Assembly: GCF_020832045.1 (NCBI RefSeq)
Contig: NZ_JAFIFK010000068.1
Span: 1-64,000 of the forward strand
Origin: Halomonas sp.
GTDB lineage: Bacteria > Pseudomonadota > Gammaproteobacteria > Pseudomonadales > Halomonadaceae
Length of the DNA stretch: 64,000 nucleotides
Reading direction: 5' to 3'
Shown here: piece after piece, positions 20,716 through 28,490 of the stretch
How positions within the stretch are numbered: position 1 is the first letter of the stretch
Layout of the letters: every line of letters begins with the position of its first letter
Made by a program: the position numbers and the translations under genes
The notes under the pieces: model-generated
Told to the model about the DNA's origin: nothing
Databases searched by the model: none
The model's input: the letters and a program-made list of their open reading frames with translations, nothing else

Positions 20716-21645
20716 ATGCCAATGCCCCGCCTGCCCGAGCGTTTCGACGGCGACCCCGGCCCCTTTGGGGTCGATCTGCACATGCACTCCACCGCGTCGG
20801 ATGGTGCCTTGGCACCCAGCGACGTCGTCGCCCTGTGCGCCGAGCGCGGTATCTCGCTGATGGCGCTGTCCGATCACGACACCGTGGCCGGAGTGGAGGA
20901 GGCCGCCGAGGCGGCTCGCCGACACGATATGTGCCTGCTGCCGGCGTCTGAGTTTTCGACCCGCTGGCAGGGTATCTCCATACACGTGGTGGGGCTGCTG
21001 CCGAATGGCGTGCATGGGGCGCTCGTGGAAGCGCTGGAAGGCCAGGCCCAGGCGCGCGAGGCACGCGCCGCCGTGATAGCCCAGCGCATGGAAAAGCTGG
21101 GGCTCGACGATGCGCTGGCCCGTGCCCGAGAGCAGGCCGGCCCCCACCGCCCGCTGGGACGGCCCGACTTTGCCCGTGCCCTGGTGGCGGCTGGCCTGGT
21201 GCCCGACATCGCCACGGCGTTTCGCAAGCACCTGGGCAGCGGCAAGGTGGGGGACGTCAAGGCCCACTGGCCGGCGCTGACCGAGGTGGTGGGCTGGATC
21301 GTTGCGGCGGGTGGCGTGGCGGTATTGGCACACCCTCTGCGTTACGGCCTGACCCGGCGCAAGCGGGGGCTGCTGCTGGACGACCTGGTAGCTGCAGGGG
21401 GGCAAGCCGCCGAGCTGGTCAACGGCTTTCAGAATCCCGATGTCACCCGCGACCTGGCGCGGCAGCTCGACGAGCGGGGCTTATACGCCTCGCTGGGCAG
21501 CGACTTTCACTTTCCCGGCGGCTATCTGGCCCCGGGCAGCATGAGTCCCGTGCCGCGCACCGCGGTACCGCCGGTGTGGACACACCCGCGGCTGGCCGAC
21601 TTCGTTGCGATGGGCTGCGACGCGCCTGCCGCCGGCGCGCTATAG
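20716..21645 (+). CDS. rnm: PHP-family 5'-3' exoribonuclease / 3',5'-nucleotide bisphosphate phosphatase
   Basis: 309 aa if it starts at the ATG at 20716 (a TTG at 20701 and an ATG at 20722 are alternatives; no clear ribosome site). Metal-binding PHP motifs: [19 protein letters not shown], and late HP and GSDFHFPG. Members (YciV/TrpH, RNase AM) trim 5' ends of rRNA and hydrolyse pAp. It precedes yciO, as in E. coli. Confidence 0.9.
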   Translation: MPMPRLPERFDGDPGPFGVDLHMHSTASDGALAPSDVVALCAERGISLMALSDHDTVAGVEEAAEAARRHDMCLLPASEFSTRWQGISIHVVGLLPNGVHGALVEALEGQAQAREARAAVIAQRMEKLGLDDALARAREQAGPHRPLGRPDFARALVAAGLVPDIATAFRKHLGSGKVGDVKAHWPALTEVVGWIVAAGGVAVLAHPLRYGLTRRKRGLLLDDLVAAGGQAAELVNGFQNPDVTRDLARQLDERGLYASLGSDFHFPGGYLAPGSMSPVPRTAVPPVWTHPRLADFVAMGCDAPAAGAL

Positions 21646-21681
21646 TGGCCAGCAAGAAACGTTAATGTCAGGAACACGACC

Positions 21682-22305
21682 ATGAGTCTCTATCTTCAGA
21701 TCCACCCGGAAAACCCGCAAAAACGCCTGATCGATCAGGCAGTACAGATCGTTCGTCAGGGCGGGGTGATCGCCTATCCCACCGACTCCGGCTATGCCCT
21801 GGGCTGTCATCTGGGTGACAAGAAAGCGATCGAGAAGATCAAGTGGCTGCGTTCACTGGACGACAAGCACAATTTCACCCTGATGTGCTCCGATCTCTCC
21901 GACATCGGCACCTACGCCAAGGTCGACAACAGCGTGTTTCGCCTGCTCAAGGCCAACACTCCGGGCGCCTACACCTTCATTCTGAATGCCACCTCCGAAG
22001 TGCCGCGCCTGCTGCTGCACCCCAAGCGTCGCTCCATCGGCGTGCGCGTTCCCGACCATCGCATCACCCATGCGTTGTTGGAGGCGCTAGGCGAGCCGCT
22101 GATGAGCGTGACGCTGATCCCGGTGGGTGAAACGCTGCCAATGACCGATCCGGAAGAGATCCGCGACCGCTACGACGCCCATCTGGACTTGATCATCGAC
22201 GGCGGCGCCTGCCACCTGGAACCCACCAGCGTGATCGATCTGCGCGAGCTGCCGCCGACCATCGTGCGTGAAGGGCGCGGTGACCTGACGCCATTCGGCG
22301 GCTGA
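21682..22305 (+). CDS. yciO: YciO/Sua5/YrdC family protein
   Basis: 207 aa. The ATP/threonine-binding fold signature is visible in GGVIAYPTDSGYALGC, KHNFTLMCSDLS, RRSIGVRVPDH and TSVIDL. The family makes threonylcarbamoyl-AMP for the t6A modification of tRNA; YciO is a paralogue of TsaC and its role is less certain. It lies 36 bp after rnm. Confidence 0.9.
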   Translation: MSLYLQIHPENPQKRLIDQAVQIVRQGGVIAYPTDSGYALGCHLGDKKAIEKIKWLRSLDDKHNFTLMCSDLSDIGTYAKVDNSVFRLLKANTPGAYTFILNATSEVPRLLLHPKRRSIGVRVPDHRITHALLEALGEPLMSVTLIPVGETLPMTDPEEIRDRYDAHLDLIIDGGACHLEPTSVIDLRELPPTIVREGRGDLTPFGG

Positions 22306-22323
22306 GCGACGCCGTTCCCTGCG

Positions 22324-23205
22324 TCAGCGCGCCTTGTCGCGCTTCCCCTTGGTGGCGCTGGGGTCGGCGGTTTCCTCATCCAACCAGGTGCCGCACTTGA
22401 GGCAATAGAGTGCGCGTTGCTCGTGGCGGTCATGGCCGCAGCCGGGGCAGGCCTGATCGGAGTAACGGTCGGAGCGAATCGAACGGATCACCTCGGCCGA
22501 GAACACTCCGGTGGGTACGGCAATGATCGAGTAGCCGATCAGCATGACCAGCGTGGAGATCGCCTGGCCCAGCGGCGTGATGGGCACGATATCGCCGTAG
22601 CCCACCGTGGTCAGAGTCACGATGGCCCAGTACACCGCGATCGGAATGCTGGTGAAACCGGCCTCGGCAGGCTCGATCATGTAGACCAGTGCGGCGAACA
22701 GCGTGACCAGCAGAAAGACCGTGAACAGAAACAGAAAGATCTGATGCCAGCTGTTCTTCAGTGCTTCTACCAGCAGGCGCCCCTCGCCGACGAATTGCAT
22801 CAGTCGCAGCACGCGGAAGATGCGCAGCACGCGCAGCAGGCGCACGATCACCAGGGTTTGAGTGCCGGGTATCAGCAGCATCAGCCAGGTGGGCAGTATG
22901 GCGATGATGTCGATGATGCCGTAGAAGCTGCGTAGATAGCGCATCGGCTTGTCGAGGATGTAGATGCGTATCGCAAGTTCGAGGGTGAAGGCGAGAGTAA
23001 AGCCCCATTCGATCCAGTAGAACCACTCACCGTAGGTCGTGCCGAAGCGTTCGACGGTAGCCAGCATCACCACCAGCACGCTGGACAGGATCATCAGGAT
23101 CAAGGCGATATCGAAGCCCTTGGCCAGCGGCGTGTCCGATTCGAAGATGATCTGAAACAGGCGCGTACGTACGCCCTCGGCGGCTGGCCGAAATGGCTCG
23201 GTCAT
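22324..23205 (-). CDS. Voltage-gated-type potassium/ion channel with C-terminal zinc ribbon
   Basis: 293 aa. Six transmembrane segments include a positively charged S4 (VRLLRVLRIFRVLRLM), and the pore has the selectivity filter TTVGYGD. After S6 a four-cysteine zinc ribbon (CPGCGHDRHEQRALYCLKCG) forms the cytoplasmic tail. The ATG at 23205 follows AGGGAGAG; an upstream ATG at 23241 is weaker. It is convergent with yciO. Confidence 0.9.
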   Translation of the reverse strand: MTEPFRPAAEGVRTRLFQIIFESDTPLAKGFDIALILMILSSVLVVMLATVERFGTTYGEWFYWIEWGFTLAFTLELAIRIYILDKPMRYLRSFYGIIDIIAILPTWLMLLIPGTQTLVIVRLLRVLRIFRVLRLMQFVGEGRLLVEALKNSWHQIFLFLFTVFLLVTLFAALVYMIEPAEAGFTSIPIAVYWAIVTLTTVGYGDIVPITPLGQAISTLVMLIGYSIIAVPTGVFSAEVIRSIRSDRYSDQACPGCGHDRHEQRALYCLKCGTWLDEETADPSATKGKRDKAR

Positions 23206-23237
23206 TTCGTCTCTCCCTGTACTATCGGCCGACTTCC

Positions 23238-24080
23238 TCATGCTGCCAGGCGGTGCGCCAGGCGCAGCGCCGTGCGCCCGAAGTTCACGCTAAGCCAATC
23301 GGGCCGTTCCAGCATGTCGGCCAAACTGCCGGCCTCGCCATGGACCTGGGCGTCGAGTTCGAGCAGCGTCTCCCTCGCCGTTGCCCGCCAGCCATCCTCG
23401 CCTGTGTCGGTAAAGGCGTCCAATGCCAGCAAGGCGCGGTGCAGTCGTTGCGTGTCACGCTGGCCTTGCGGCAGCGTCCAGCCCTCGCTGAGCAGGGCGC
23501 TGCCGCGTGCGGCCTTGCTCGCTTCGGCGGGACGCAGCGGAACGGTTTCAGCCAGGGCAAGCGCCAAGCGCCAAAGGGCCTGCGGGTCGCCGTCCTTGAG
23601 CTCCAGCTCCAGCTCGCGAATAGGCACCCGCCGACCCGCTGCGCGGATTTCGCCCTGATCCAGCGCCACCTCGATGGTGGCGTCGGCCAGCTCCAGACGC
23701 CACAGGCGGCGTTCGAAGTCGGTCGTGAAGCGTGGCTCGAGCCGTTGCAGCACCCCAGCGCCAAGCTCGGCGCAGGGCGGAAGTTCGGCCAGGCCGGCCA
23801 GGTCGAGCGCATCACCCGCCACCGGCCATTCCCACTCATGCCGGCGGCTGAATCCGCCGCTACCCTCGCCGCTGGTCTTCAGCGTCTGTACCCAGCTGTC
23901 GTTGCAGCGTCGCAGGCGTAGCGCGATGCGTGCGGCCTCGAGCTCGCCCTGGCGGGTATCGTAGTAGGTATTGGCCAGGCGCTGGGCGGCGTCCACCCCA
24001 TTGCGCAACAGCGGGTGTTGCAACAGCAGCTGCGGCCCGGTTTCGCCCAGCGCCAATTTCATCTCGATCTCGTGGCTCAT
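23238..24080 (-). CDS. CYTH domain inorganic triphosphatase-like protein
   Basis: 280 aa. It begins MSHEIEMKLAL, carrying the ExExK motif of CYTH triphosphate tunnel enzymes, and continues with ANTYYDT, LRLRR and ELELELKDG. E. coli YgiF (433 aa) joins CYTH to a CHAD domain; here only about 80 residues follow the CYTH part, so the CHAD domain is missing or reduced. Probable activity is PPPi hydrolysis. The ATG at 24080 is chosen because the family motif starts there. Confidence 0.85.
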   Translation of the reverse strand: MSHEIEMKLALGETGPQLLLQHPLLRNGVDAAQRLANTYYDTRQGELEAARIALRLRRCNDSWVQTLKTSGEGSGGFSRRHEWEWPVAGDALDLAGLAELPPCAELGAGVLQRLEPRFTTDFERRLWRLELADATIEVALDQGEIRAAGRRVPIRELELELKDGDPQALWRLALALAETVPLRPAEASKAARGSALLSEGWTLPQGQRDTQRLHRALLALDAFTDTGEDGWRATARETLLELDAQVHGEAGSLADMLERPDWLSVNFGRTALRLAHRLAA

Positions 24081-24177
24081 ACGAGTCCTGTCTATAACGT
24101 TGCGCGAATATTTCCATGACGTGACAGGGTGCCATTCTTTATACTGACGCCGCCATTTCACAAGCGCATCTTACGCC

Positions 24178-24858
24178 ATGGTCAAACCCAACCCGTTTTC
24201 GGCCATGTTCGGCCGATCGCCATTCCAGCCTCTGCTGGCCCATATCGCCAAGGCCAACGAGTGTGCCGACCAGCTGCTGCCCTTCTTCGAAACCACCCTC
24301 ACGGGGGATTGGGAAGAGGCTGCCAAGGTCCGCGAGATCATCACGCAGCTGGAGCACGAGGCCGACAACCTCAAGACCGAGCTTCGCCTCAACCTGCCCA
24401 ATACCCTGTTCCTGCCCGTCTCCCGCACCGACCTGCTCGATCTGATCACGGTACAGGACAAGATAGCCAACAAGGTGCGTGACATTACCGGCATCATGCT
24501 GGGGCGTCGCATGCAGGTTCCCACCGAGCTGGCTCAGCCGATGCGCGACTACATGGGTACCGCCGTGGCCTGTGTCGCCCAGGCGCGCCAGGCGCTCGAA
24601 GAACTTCAGGATCTTCTCGAGTCGGGCTTCGGCCGCCATGCATCCGACGTCATGCTCAACATGATTCGCGAGCTGCACATCCTCGAGCAGCAGGCCGATC
24701 AGCAGCAGATCGCCATCCGTCGCCTGCTTTTCGATCTCGAAGATCGGCTCAAGCCGGTAGACGTGGTCTTCCTCTACAAGATCATCGATTGGGTCGGAGA
24801 GCTTTCTGACCGTGCCGAGCGCGTCGGCAGCCGCCTGCAGATACTCACTGCCCGCTAG
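24178..24858 (+). CDS. DUF47 / TIGR00153 PhoU-like phosphate transport regulator
   Basis: 226 aa all-helical protein. It opens NPFSAMFGRSPFQPL and has PhoU-like acidic helices (LEHEADNLKTELR, HILEQQADQQQIAIRRLLFD). Such proteins pair with PitA-type transporters; here the pit gene begins 64 bp downstream, which suggests they work together. Confidence 0.9.
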   Translation: MVKPNPFSAMFGRSPFQPLLAHIAKANECADQLLPFFETTLTGDWEEAAKVREIITQLEHEADNLKTELRLNLPNTLFLPVSRTDLLDLITVQDKIANKVRDITGIMLGRRMQVPTELAQPMRDYMGTAVACVAQARQALEELQDLLESGFGRHASDVMLNMIRELHILEQQADQQQIAIRRLLFDLEDRLKPVDVVFLYKIIDWVGELSDRAERVGSRLQILTAR

Positions 24859-24922
24859 GATACCGCCGGCGATCCCGGCACGGTGCTCCACTCTTCCGAC
24901 AGCCACATAGGAACCAACCCCT

Positions 24923-26188
24923 ATGTCGATCATTGCGCAGCATGGTGAAATCTTCATCATCCTGGCCTGCCTTTTCGGCTTTTTCATGGCCTGGGGCGTC
25001 GGCGCCAACGATGTCGCCAACGCCATGGGCACCTCGGTGGGCTCCAAGGCCATCACCATCAAGCAGGCGATCATCATCGCCGTGATCTTCGAATTTCTCG
25101 GCGCCTGGCTGGCCGGGGGCGAAGTCACCGCGACCATACGCGGCGGCATCGTCGACCCGGTACTGCTGCAGGCCAACCCGGAACTGCTCGTCTACGGCAT
25201 GCTCTCGGCGCTGCTGGCCGCCGCCCTGTGGTTGATGATCGCCTCGGCCAAGGGCTGGCCGGTTTCCACCACCCACTCCATCGTCGGGGCCATCGTCGGC
25301 TTCGGTGCGGTGGGGCTGGGCATGGAAGCGGTGGCATGGAATCGCGTCGGCACCATCGCCTCGAGCTGGGTCGTTTCGCCGCTGCTGGCGGGCGCCATCG
25401 CCTTTTTACTGTTCAAATCGGTGCAGTACCTGATCTTCGAGGCCAAGGACCCCTTCGCCGCGGCCAAGCGCACCGTACCGTTCTACATCTTCCTGGTCGG
25501 CTTCATCGTCTCCATGGTGACCCTGACCAAGGGACTGACCCATGTCGGGCTCGACTTCACCTTCGGCCAGAGTCTCATGCTCTCCGTGCTGCTGGGTATC
25601 GGCATCATGGGTATCGGCATCGTCATGGAGAACCGCGTCAAGCACGAGCAGCGTATCGGCGACAGCTTCGGCTACGGCAACGTCGAGCGCGTCTTCGGCG
25701 TGCTGATGATCTTCACCGCTTGCGCCATGGCCTTTGCCCATGGCTCCAATGACGTGGCCAACGCCGTCGGCCCCCTGGCTGCGGTAATCAGCGTGGTACG
25801 CAGCGAAGGCATGATCGATACCGCAGCCCTGGTGCCCTGGTGGGTGCTTGTGCTGGGCGGCGGCGGCATCGTAGTGGGCCTGGTCACCTATGGGCACAAG
25901 GTGATTGCCACCGTGGGGACCGGCATCACCGAGCTGACCCCCAGCCGCGGCTTCGCCGCCACCCTGGCGGCCGCCACCACCGTGGTGCTGGCCTCGGGTA
26001 CGGGGCTGCCGATCTCGACCACCCACACCCTGGTGGGGGCGGTGCTCGGCGTGGGCCTGGCTCGCGGCATGGCGGCGCTAAACCTGCGCGTCATCGGCAC
26101 CATCGTGATGTCGTGGCTGATCACTCTGCCGGCCGGTGCGGGGCTGGCAATCATGTTCTTCTTCACCTTCAAGTGGATCTTCGGTTGA
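24923..26188 (+). CDS. pit: Low-affinity inorganic phosphate transporter Pit
   Basis: 421 aa with about ten transmembrane helices. The duplicated PHO4 family motif occurs twice: GANDVANAMGTSVGS near residue 29 and GSNDVANAVGPLAAV near residue 274. It should import metal-phosphate with protons. It forms a unit with the upstream DUF47 gene. Confidence 0.94.
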   Translation: MSIIAQHGEIFIILACLFGFFMAWGVGANDVANAMGTSVGSKAITIKQAIIIAVIFEFLGAWLAGGEVTATIRGGIVDPVLLQANPELLVYGMLSALLAAALWLMIASAKGWPVSTTHSIVGAIVGFGAVGLGMEAVAWNRVGTIASSWVVSPLLAGAIAFLLFKSVQYLIFEAKDPFAAAKRTVPFYIFLVGFIVSMVTLTKGLTHVGLDFTFGQSLMLSVLLGIGIMGIGIVMENRVKHEQRIGDSFGYGNVERVFGVLMIFTACAMAFAHGSNDVANAVGPLAAVISVVRSEGMIDTAALVPWWVLVLGGGGIVVGLVTYGHKVIATVGTGITELTPSRGFAATLAAATTVVLASGTGLPISTTHTLVGAVLGVGLARGMAALNLRVIGTIVMSWLITLPAGAGLAIMFFFTFKWIFG

Positions 26189-26229
26189 AGCGCTAACTTG
26201 GCAGAGCCTGCCACGAGTTGGGCCGACAG

Positions 26230-26258
26230 CGGCGACACCCAAGTGGTGCCGCCGTTTT
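26230..26258 (+). terminator. Intrinsic terminator after pit
   Basis: CGGCGACACC / GGTGCCGCCG form a 10-bp stem with one mismatch and a 5-nt loop, followed by TTTTC. It lies 42 bp past the pit stop. Confidence 0.75.
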
Positions 26259-26319
26259 CGTCGCTCTGATATAGTCGAATCCGATAGTCTCCCCTTCCAC
26301 CTGCTGCCGGAGAGCGGCC

Positions 26320-27633
26320 TTGGATACTCGTTTCCCCTTCGTCGACTGGTTCCGTAACTCTTCCCCCTATATCAATGCGCATCGGGGCCGAACCTTCGTG
26401 ATCCTGATCGAGGGTGAAGCCATGGCGCGAGGCCGAGGCGAGCAGCTGATCCAGGATCTGGCGCTGCTGCATACCCTCGGGGTGCGGCTGGTGGTGGTTT
26501 TCGGCATTCGTCCCCAGGTGGAGAAGGCGCTGAACGAGGCCGGCATCGAGCCTCAGCGCCACGAAGGGCGCTGGGTTGCCGACGAGGCGGTCATGACCTG
26601 CGTCGAGCGGGTCGCCGCCGAGCAGCGCCTGTGGCTGGAGGCGCGGCTGTCGCTGGGCCTGCCCAACACTCCACTGCACGGCGTGGAGCTCACTGCGGTG
26701 TCGGGCAATCTGGTAATGGCCAAGCCGTTGGGCGTGCGCAATGGGGTCGATTACGATCACAGCGGTGAGGTGCGCCGGCTGCGCGTCTCGGCGGTACAGG
26801 GGCTGCTCGATCGCGGCTCACTGGTGCTGCTGCCGCCGCTGGGCTTTTCCAGCACCGGCGAGGTGTTCGATCTGGATGCCTCCGAGGTGGCCCAGCATGC
26901 GGCCATGGCGCTGGCCGCCGACAAGCTGATCCTGATGGGCGAGGCGCCCGGGCTCTACGACGAGAACGGCGCCATGCAGCGTCAGCTGAGCCCCGACGAG
27001 GCCGAGCCGTTGCTGAGCCAGGCCGAGCCGGGCAGCGAGCAGGCGCGCCATATTGCTGCTGCCTGCGCCGCCGCTCGCCACGGCGTGGCCCGTACGCACC
27101 TGCTCTCCTGGCAGGACCACGATGCCCTGCTCGGTGAACTCTTCACCCGTGACGGTGTGGGCACCATGATCACCCGCCACCGCTACGAGCAGCTTCGCCC
27201 GGCCGAACTCGGCGATATCGGCGGTCTATTGGAGCTGCTCGAACCGCTGGAGCGGCGTGGCATGCTGGTCCCGCGCTCGCGGGAACGCCTGGAGTACGAG
27301 ATCGACGACTATCTGGTGATCGAACGCGACGGCATGATCATCGGCTGCGCCGCACTGCACCGTTTTGCCGATGCCGACATGGGTGAGCTGGCATGCGTGG
27401 CGATCCATGTGGGCTACCGCGGCGGGGCTCGCGGCTCGCTGCTGTTGTCGGGAATCGAACGGCGAGCCAAGCGGCTAGGGCTGGCGTCGCTGTTCGTGCT
27501 GACCACACATACCGCGCACTGGTTCGTCGAACATGGCTTTCGGCCCTCGGACATCGAGTCGCTGCCAATGCTCAAGCGCGATACCTACAACCACGCCCGC
27601 AAGTCAAAGATACTCGTCAAGTCGCTGGTATAA
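26320..27633 (+). CDS. argA: Amino-acid N-acetyltransferase ArgA (N-acetylglutamate synthase)
   Basis: 437 aa, first enzyme of arginine synthesis. An N-terminal amino-acid-kinase-like domain (RNSSPYINAHRGRTFVILIEGE, which binds arginine for feedback control) is followed by a C-terminal GNAT acetyltransferase domain (ELACVAIHVGYRGGARGSLL). The start is a TTG with GGAG 7 bp upstream. Length matches the E. coli enzyme (443 aa). Confidence 0.94.
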   Translation: MDTRFPFVDWFRNSSPYINAHRGRTFVILIEGEAMARGRGEQLIQDLALLHTLGVRLVVVFGIRPQVEKALNEAGIEPQRHEGRWVADEAVMTCVERVAAEQRLWLEARLSLGLPNTPLHGVELTAVSGNLVMAKPLGVRNGVDYDHSGEVRRLRVSAVQGLLDRGSLVLLPPLGFSSTGEVFDLDASEVAQHAAMALAADKLILMGEAPGLYDENGAMQRQLSPDEAEPLLSQAEPGSEQARHIAAACAAARHGVARTHLLSWQDHDALLGELFTRDGVGTMITRHRYEQLRPAELGDIGGLLELLEPLERRGMLVPRSRERLEYEIDDYLVIERDGMIIGCAALHRFADADMGELACVAIHVGYRGGARGSLLLSGIERRAKRLGLASLFVLTTHTAHWFVEHGFRPSDIESLPMLKRDTYNHARKSKILVKSLV

Positions 27634-27639
27634 CCCCCT

Positions 27640-27677
27640 ACAGCCGCCGCCGGGAGTAGTCTCTCGGCGGCGGCTGT
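27640..27677 (+). terminator. Terminator hairpin after argA
   Basis: A 13-bp perfect GC-rich stem (27640-27652 with 27665-27677) begins 7 bp after the argA stop and is followed by CGCTTTG. It isolates argA from the regulatory region downstream. Confidence 0.7.
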
Positions 27678-27788
27678 CGCTTTGAGGCAACGGGTCCTTA
27701 CTTCTTGTCTCAAAAAGGCAACATCGTATCCATATGTTTTTTAATGAAAAACGAAGCGGCTTAATATTGGTGTCTCCGATTGGTGACG
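27675..27788 (+). promoter_or_regulatory. Candidate GlrR enhancer sites
   Basis: Three TGTC-N10-(A/G)AC(A/G) elements: 27675-27692 (ends AACG), 27706-27723 (ends AACA) and 27771-27788 (ends GACG). The enterobacterial GlrR site is TGTC-N10-GACA. The sites are about 31 and 65 bp apart, near whole helical turns, and lie 110-220 bp upstream of the sigma-54 promoter, the normal enhancer range. The match is good for the last two and weak for the first. Confidence 0.55.
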
Positions 27789-27862
27789 AAATATAGGCTC
27801 AAGAGGGCCGTTTCACCTGCCGCCTTCTGCATAAAGTCATCGTGCCAGCTTTGTTTCAATTT

Positions 27863-27875
27863 TAAGCTATTGATA
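27863..27875 (-). promoter_or_regulatory. IHF binding site
   Basis: The minus strand reads TATCAATAGCTTA, an exact match to the IHF consensus WATCAANNNNTTR. It lies between the putative enhancers and the sigma-54 promoter, where IHF bends DNA to bring the activator to RNA polymerase. Confidence 0.65.
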
Positions 27876-27896
27876 TATATGGAAAAGAACGATTTT

Positions 27897-27912
27897 TGGC
27901 ACGCTACTGGCA
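27897..27912 (+). promoter_or_regulatory. Sigma-54 promoter
   Basis: TGGCACG-CTAC-TGGCA matches TGGCACG-N4-TTGCW at all but one base. The invariant GG (27898-27899) and GC (27910-27911) are 10 bp apart, as required. The predicted start is near 27923. No protein gene follows for 560 bp. Confidence 0.75.
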
Positions 27913-27922
27913 ATACATAGGG

Positions 27923-28386
27923 TGAGCAACGAAGAAGTGATTCAAACGGCTCGAATCACTTCGGATCGTCGAGAGGCTCGGGGAAACACCACCCCCCCAT
28001 GCCCTGTGCTACCCGGGCATTCACGACGATCGGCGTTCGCTCCGCGATGTGTAACTTAGGTTGCGATGAGACGGGTACCGCCGACAGGCATGGAAGGGTA
28101 CCAAAAGGGCAAGGATGCCCCGGCAAGGATGCCTCATCCCCCTCGGGGGATCGAATTACGGGTCAGCGCTGACGGCACTTCGTCGCGGTGGCGCCAAAGA
28201 TCGAAGCAGAGCGGTTCGCCGCTCGCCTGTGCCGATGCCCCTGGTGGCGATGAGTCGGTATTAGGGCTTCGGGACCTTCGGGTCCGTCGAAAGTATGGAC
28301 ATGGTTCGACCAGGCGATCGATGCCTATATTTTCACCCCTTCAGTTCCCTGCGTACTTGGGCCGGCACTTGCCGGCCTCTTTTTTT
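27923..28386 (+). ncRNA. Candidate sigma-54-dependent small RNA upstream of glrK (GlmY-like position)
   Basis: From the predicted start near 27923 to the terminator at 28386 there is no convincing protein. Many hairpins are present: AAGTGATTC/GAATCACTT (27935-27961); GATCGTCG/CGACGATC (27964-27971 with 28024-28031) enclosing ATGCCC/GGGCAT; two consecutive hairpins with CAAGGATG in the loop (28107-28120, 28122-28133); ATCCCC/GGGGAT (28136-28151); and two perfect stems closed by TTCG (28209-28224, 28272-28285). In E. coli the sRNA glmY lies in this position before glrK and is driven by sigma-54, GlrR and IHF. At about 460 nt this one is longer than GlmY (about 184 nt), so processing or two RNAs is possible. 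I cannot show sequence homology to GlmY. Confidence 0.6.
28360..28386 (+). terminator. Strong intrinsic terminator of the small RNA
   Basis: GGCCGGC-ACTT-GCCGGCC (7-bp perfect stem, 4-nt loop) is followed directly by TCTTTTTTT. It ends about 100 bp before glrK and belongs to no protein gene upstream. Confidence 0.9.
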
Positions 28387-28490
28387 CCGCAGCGATAACG
28401 ATTGGAAGCATTAGTCGGGCGCGTAACTCTGTTATCCTTCAGGAACGTACCATGCTGGTTCCATACCCTCTCCTGAATAGAACATTGGTC

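Noticed and set aside
27923-28386. tmRNA, RNase P RNA, 6S or SRP RNA
   Set aside because: None of the conserved sequences of these RNAs that I know is present.
28066-28398. 110-codon open frame inside the small RNA region
   Set aside because: It runs through the intrinsic terminator, has no ribosome site, and its sequence looks like translated hairpin DNA, not protein.
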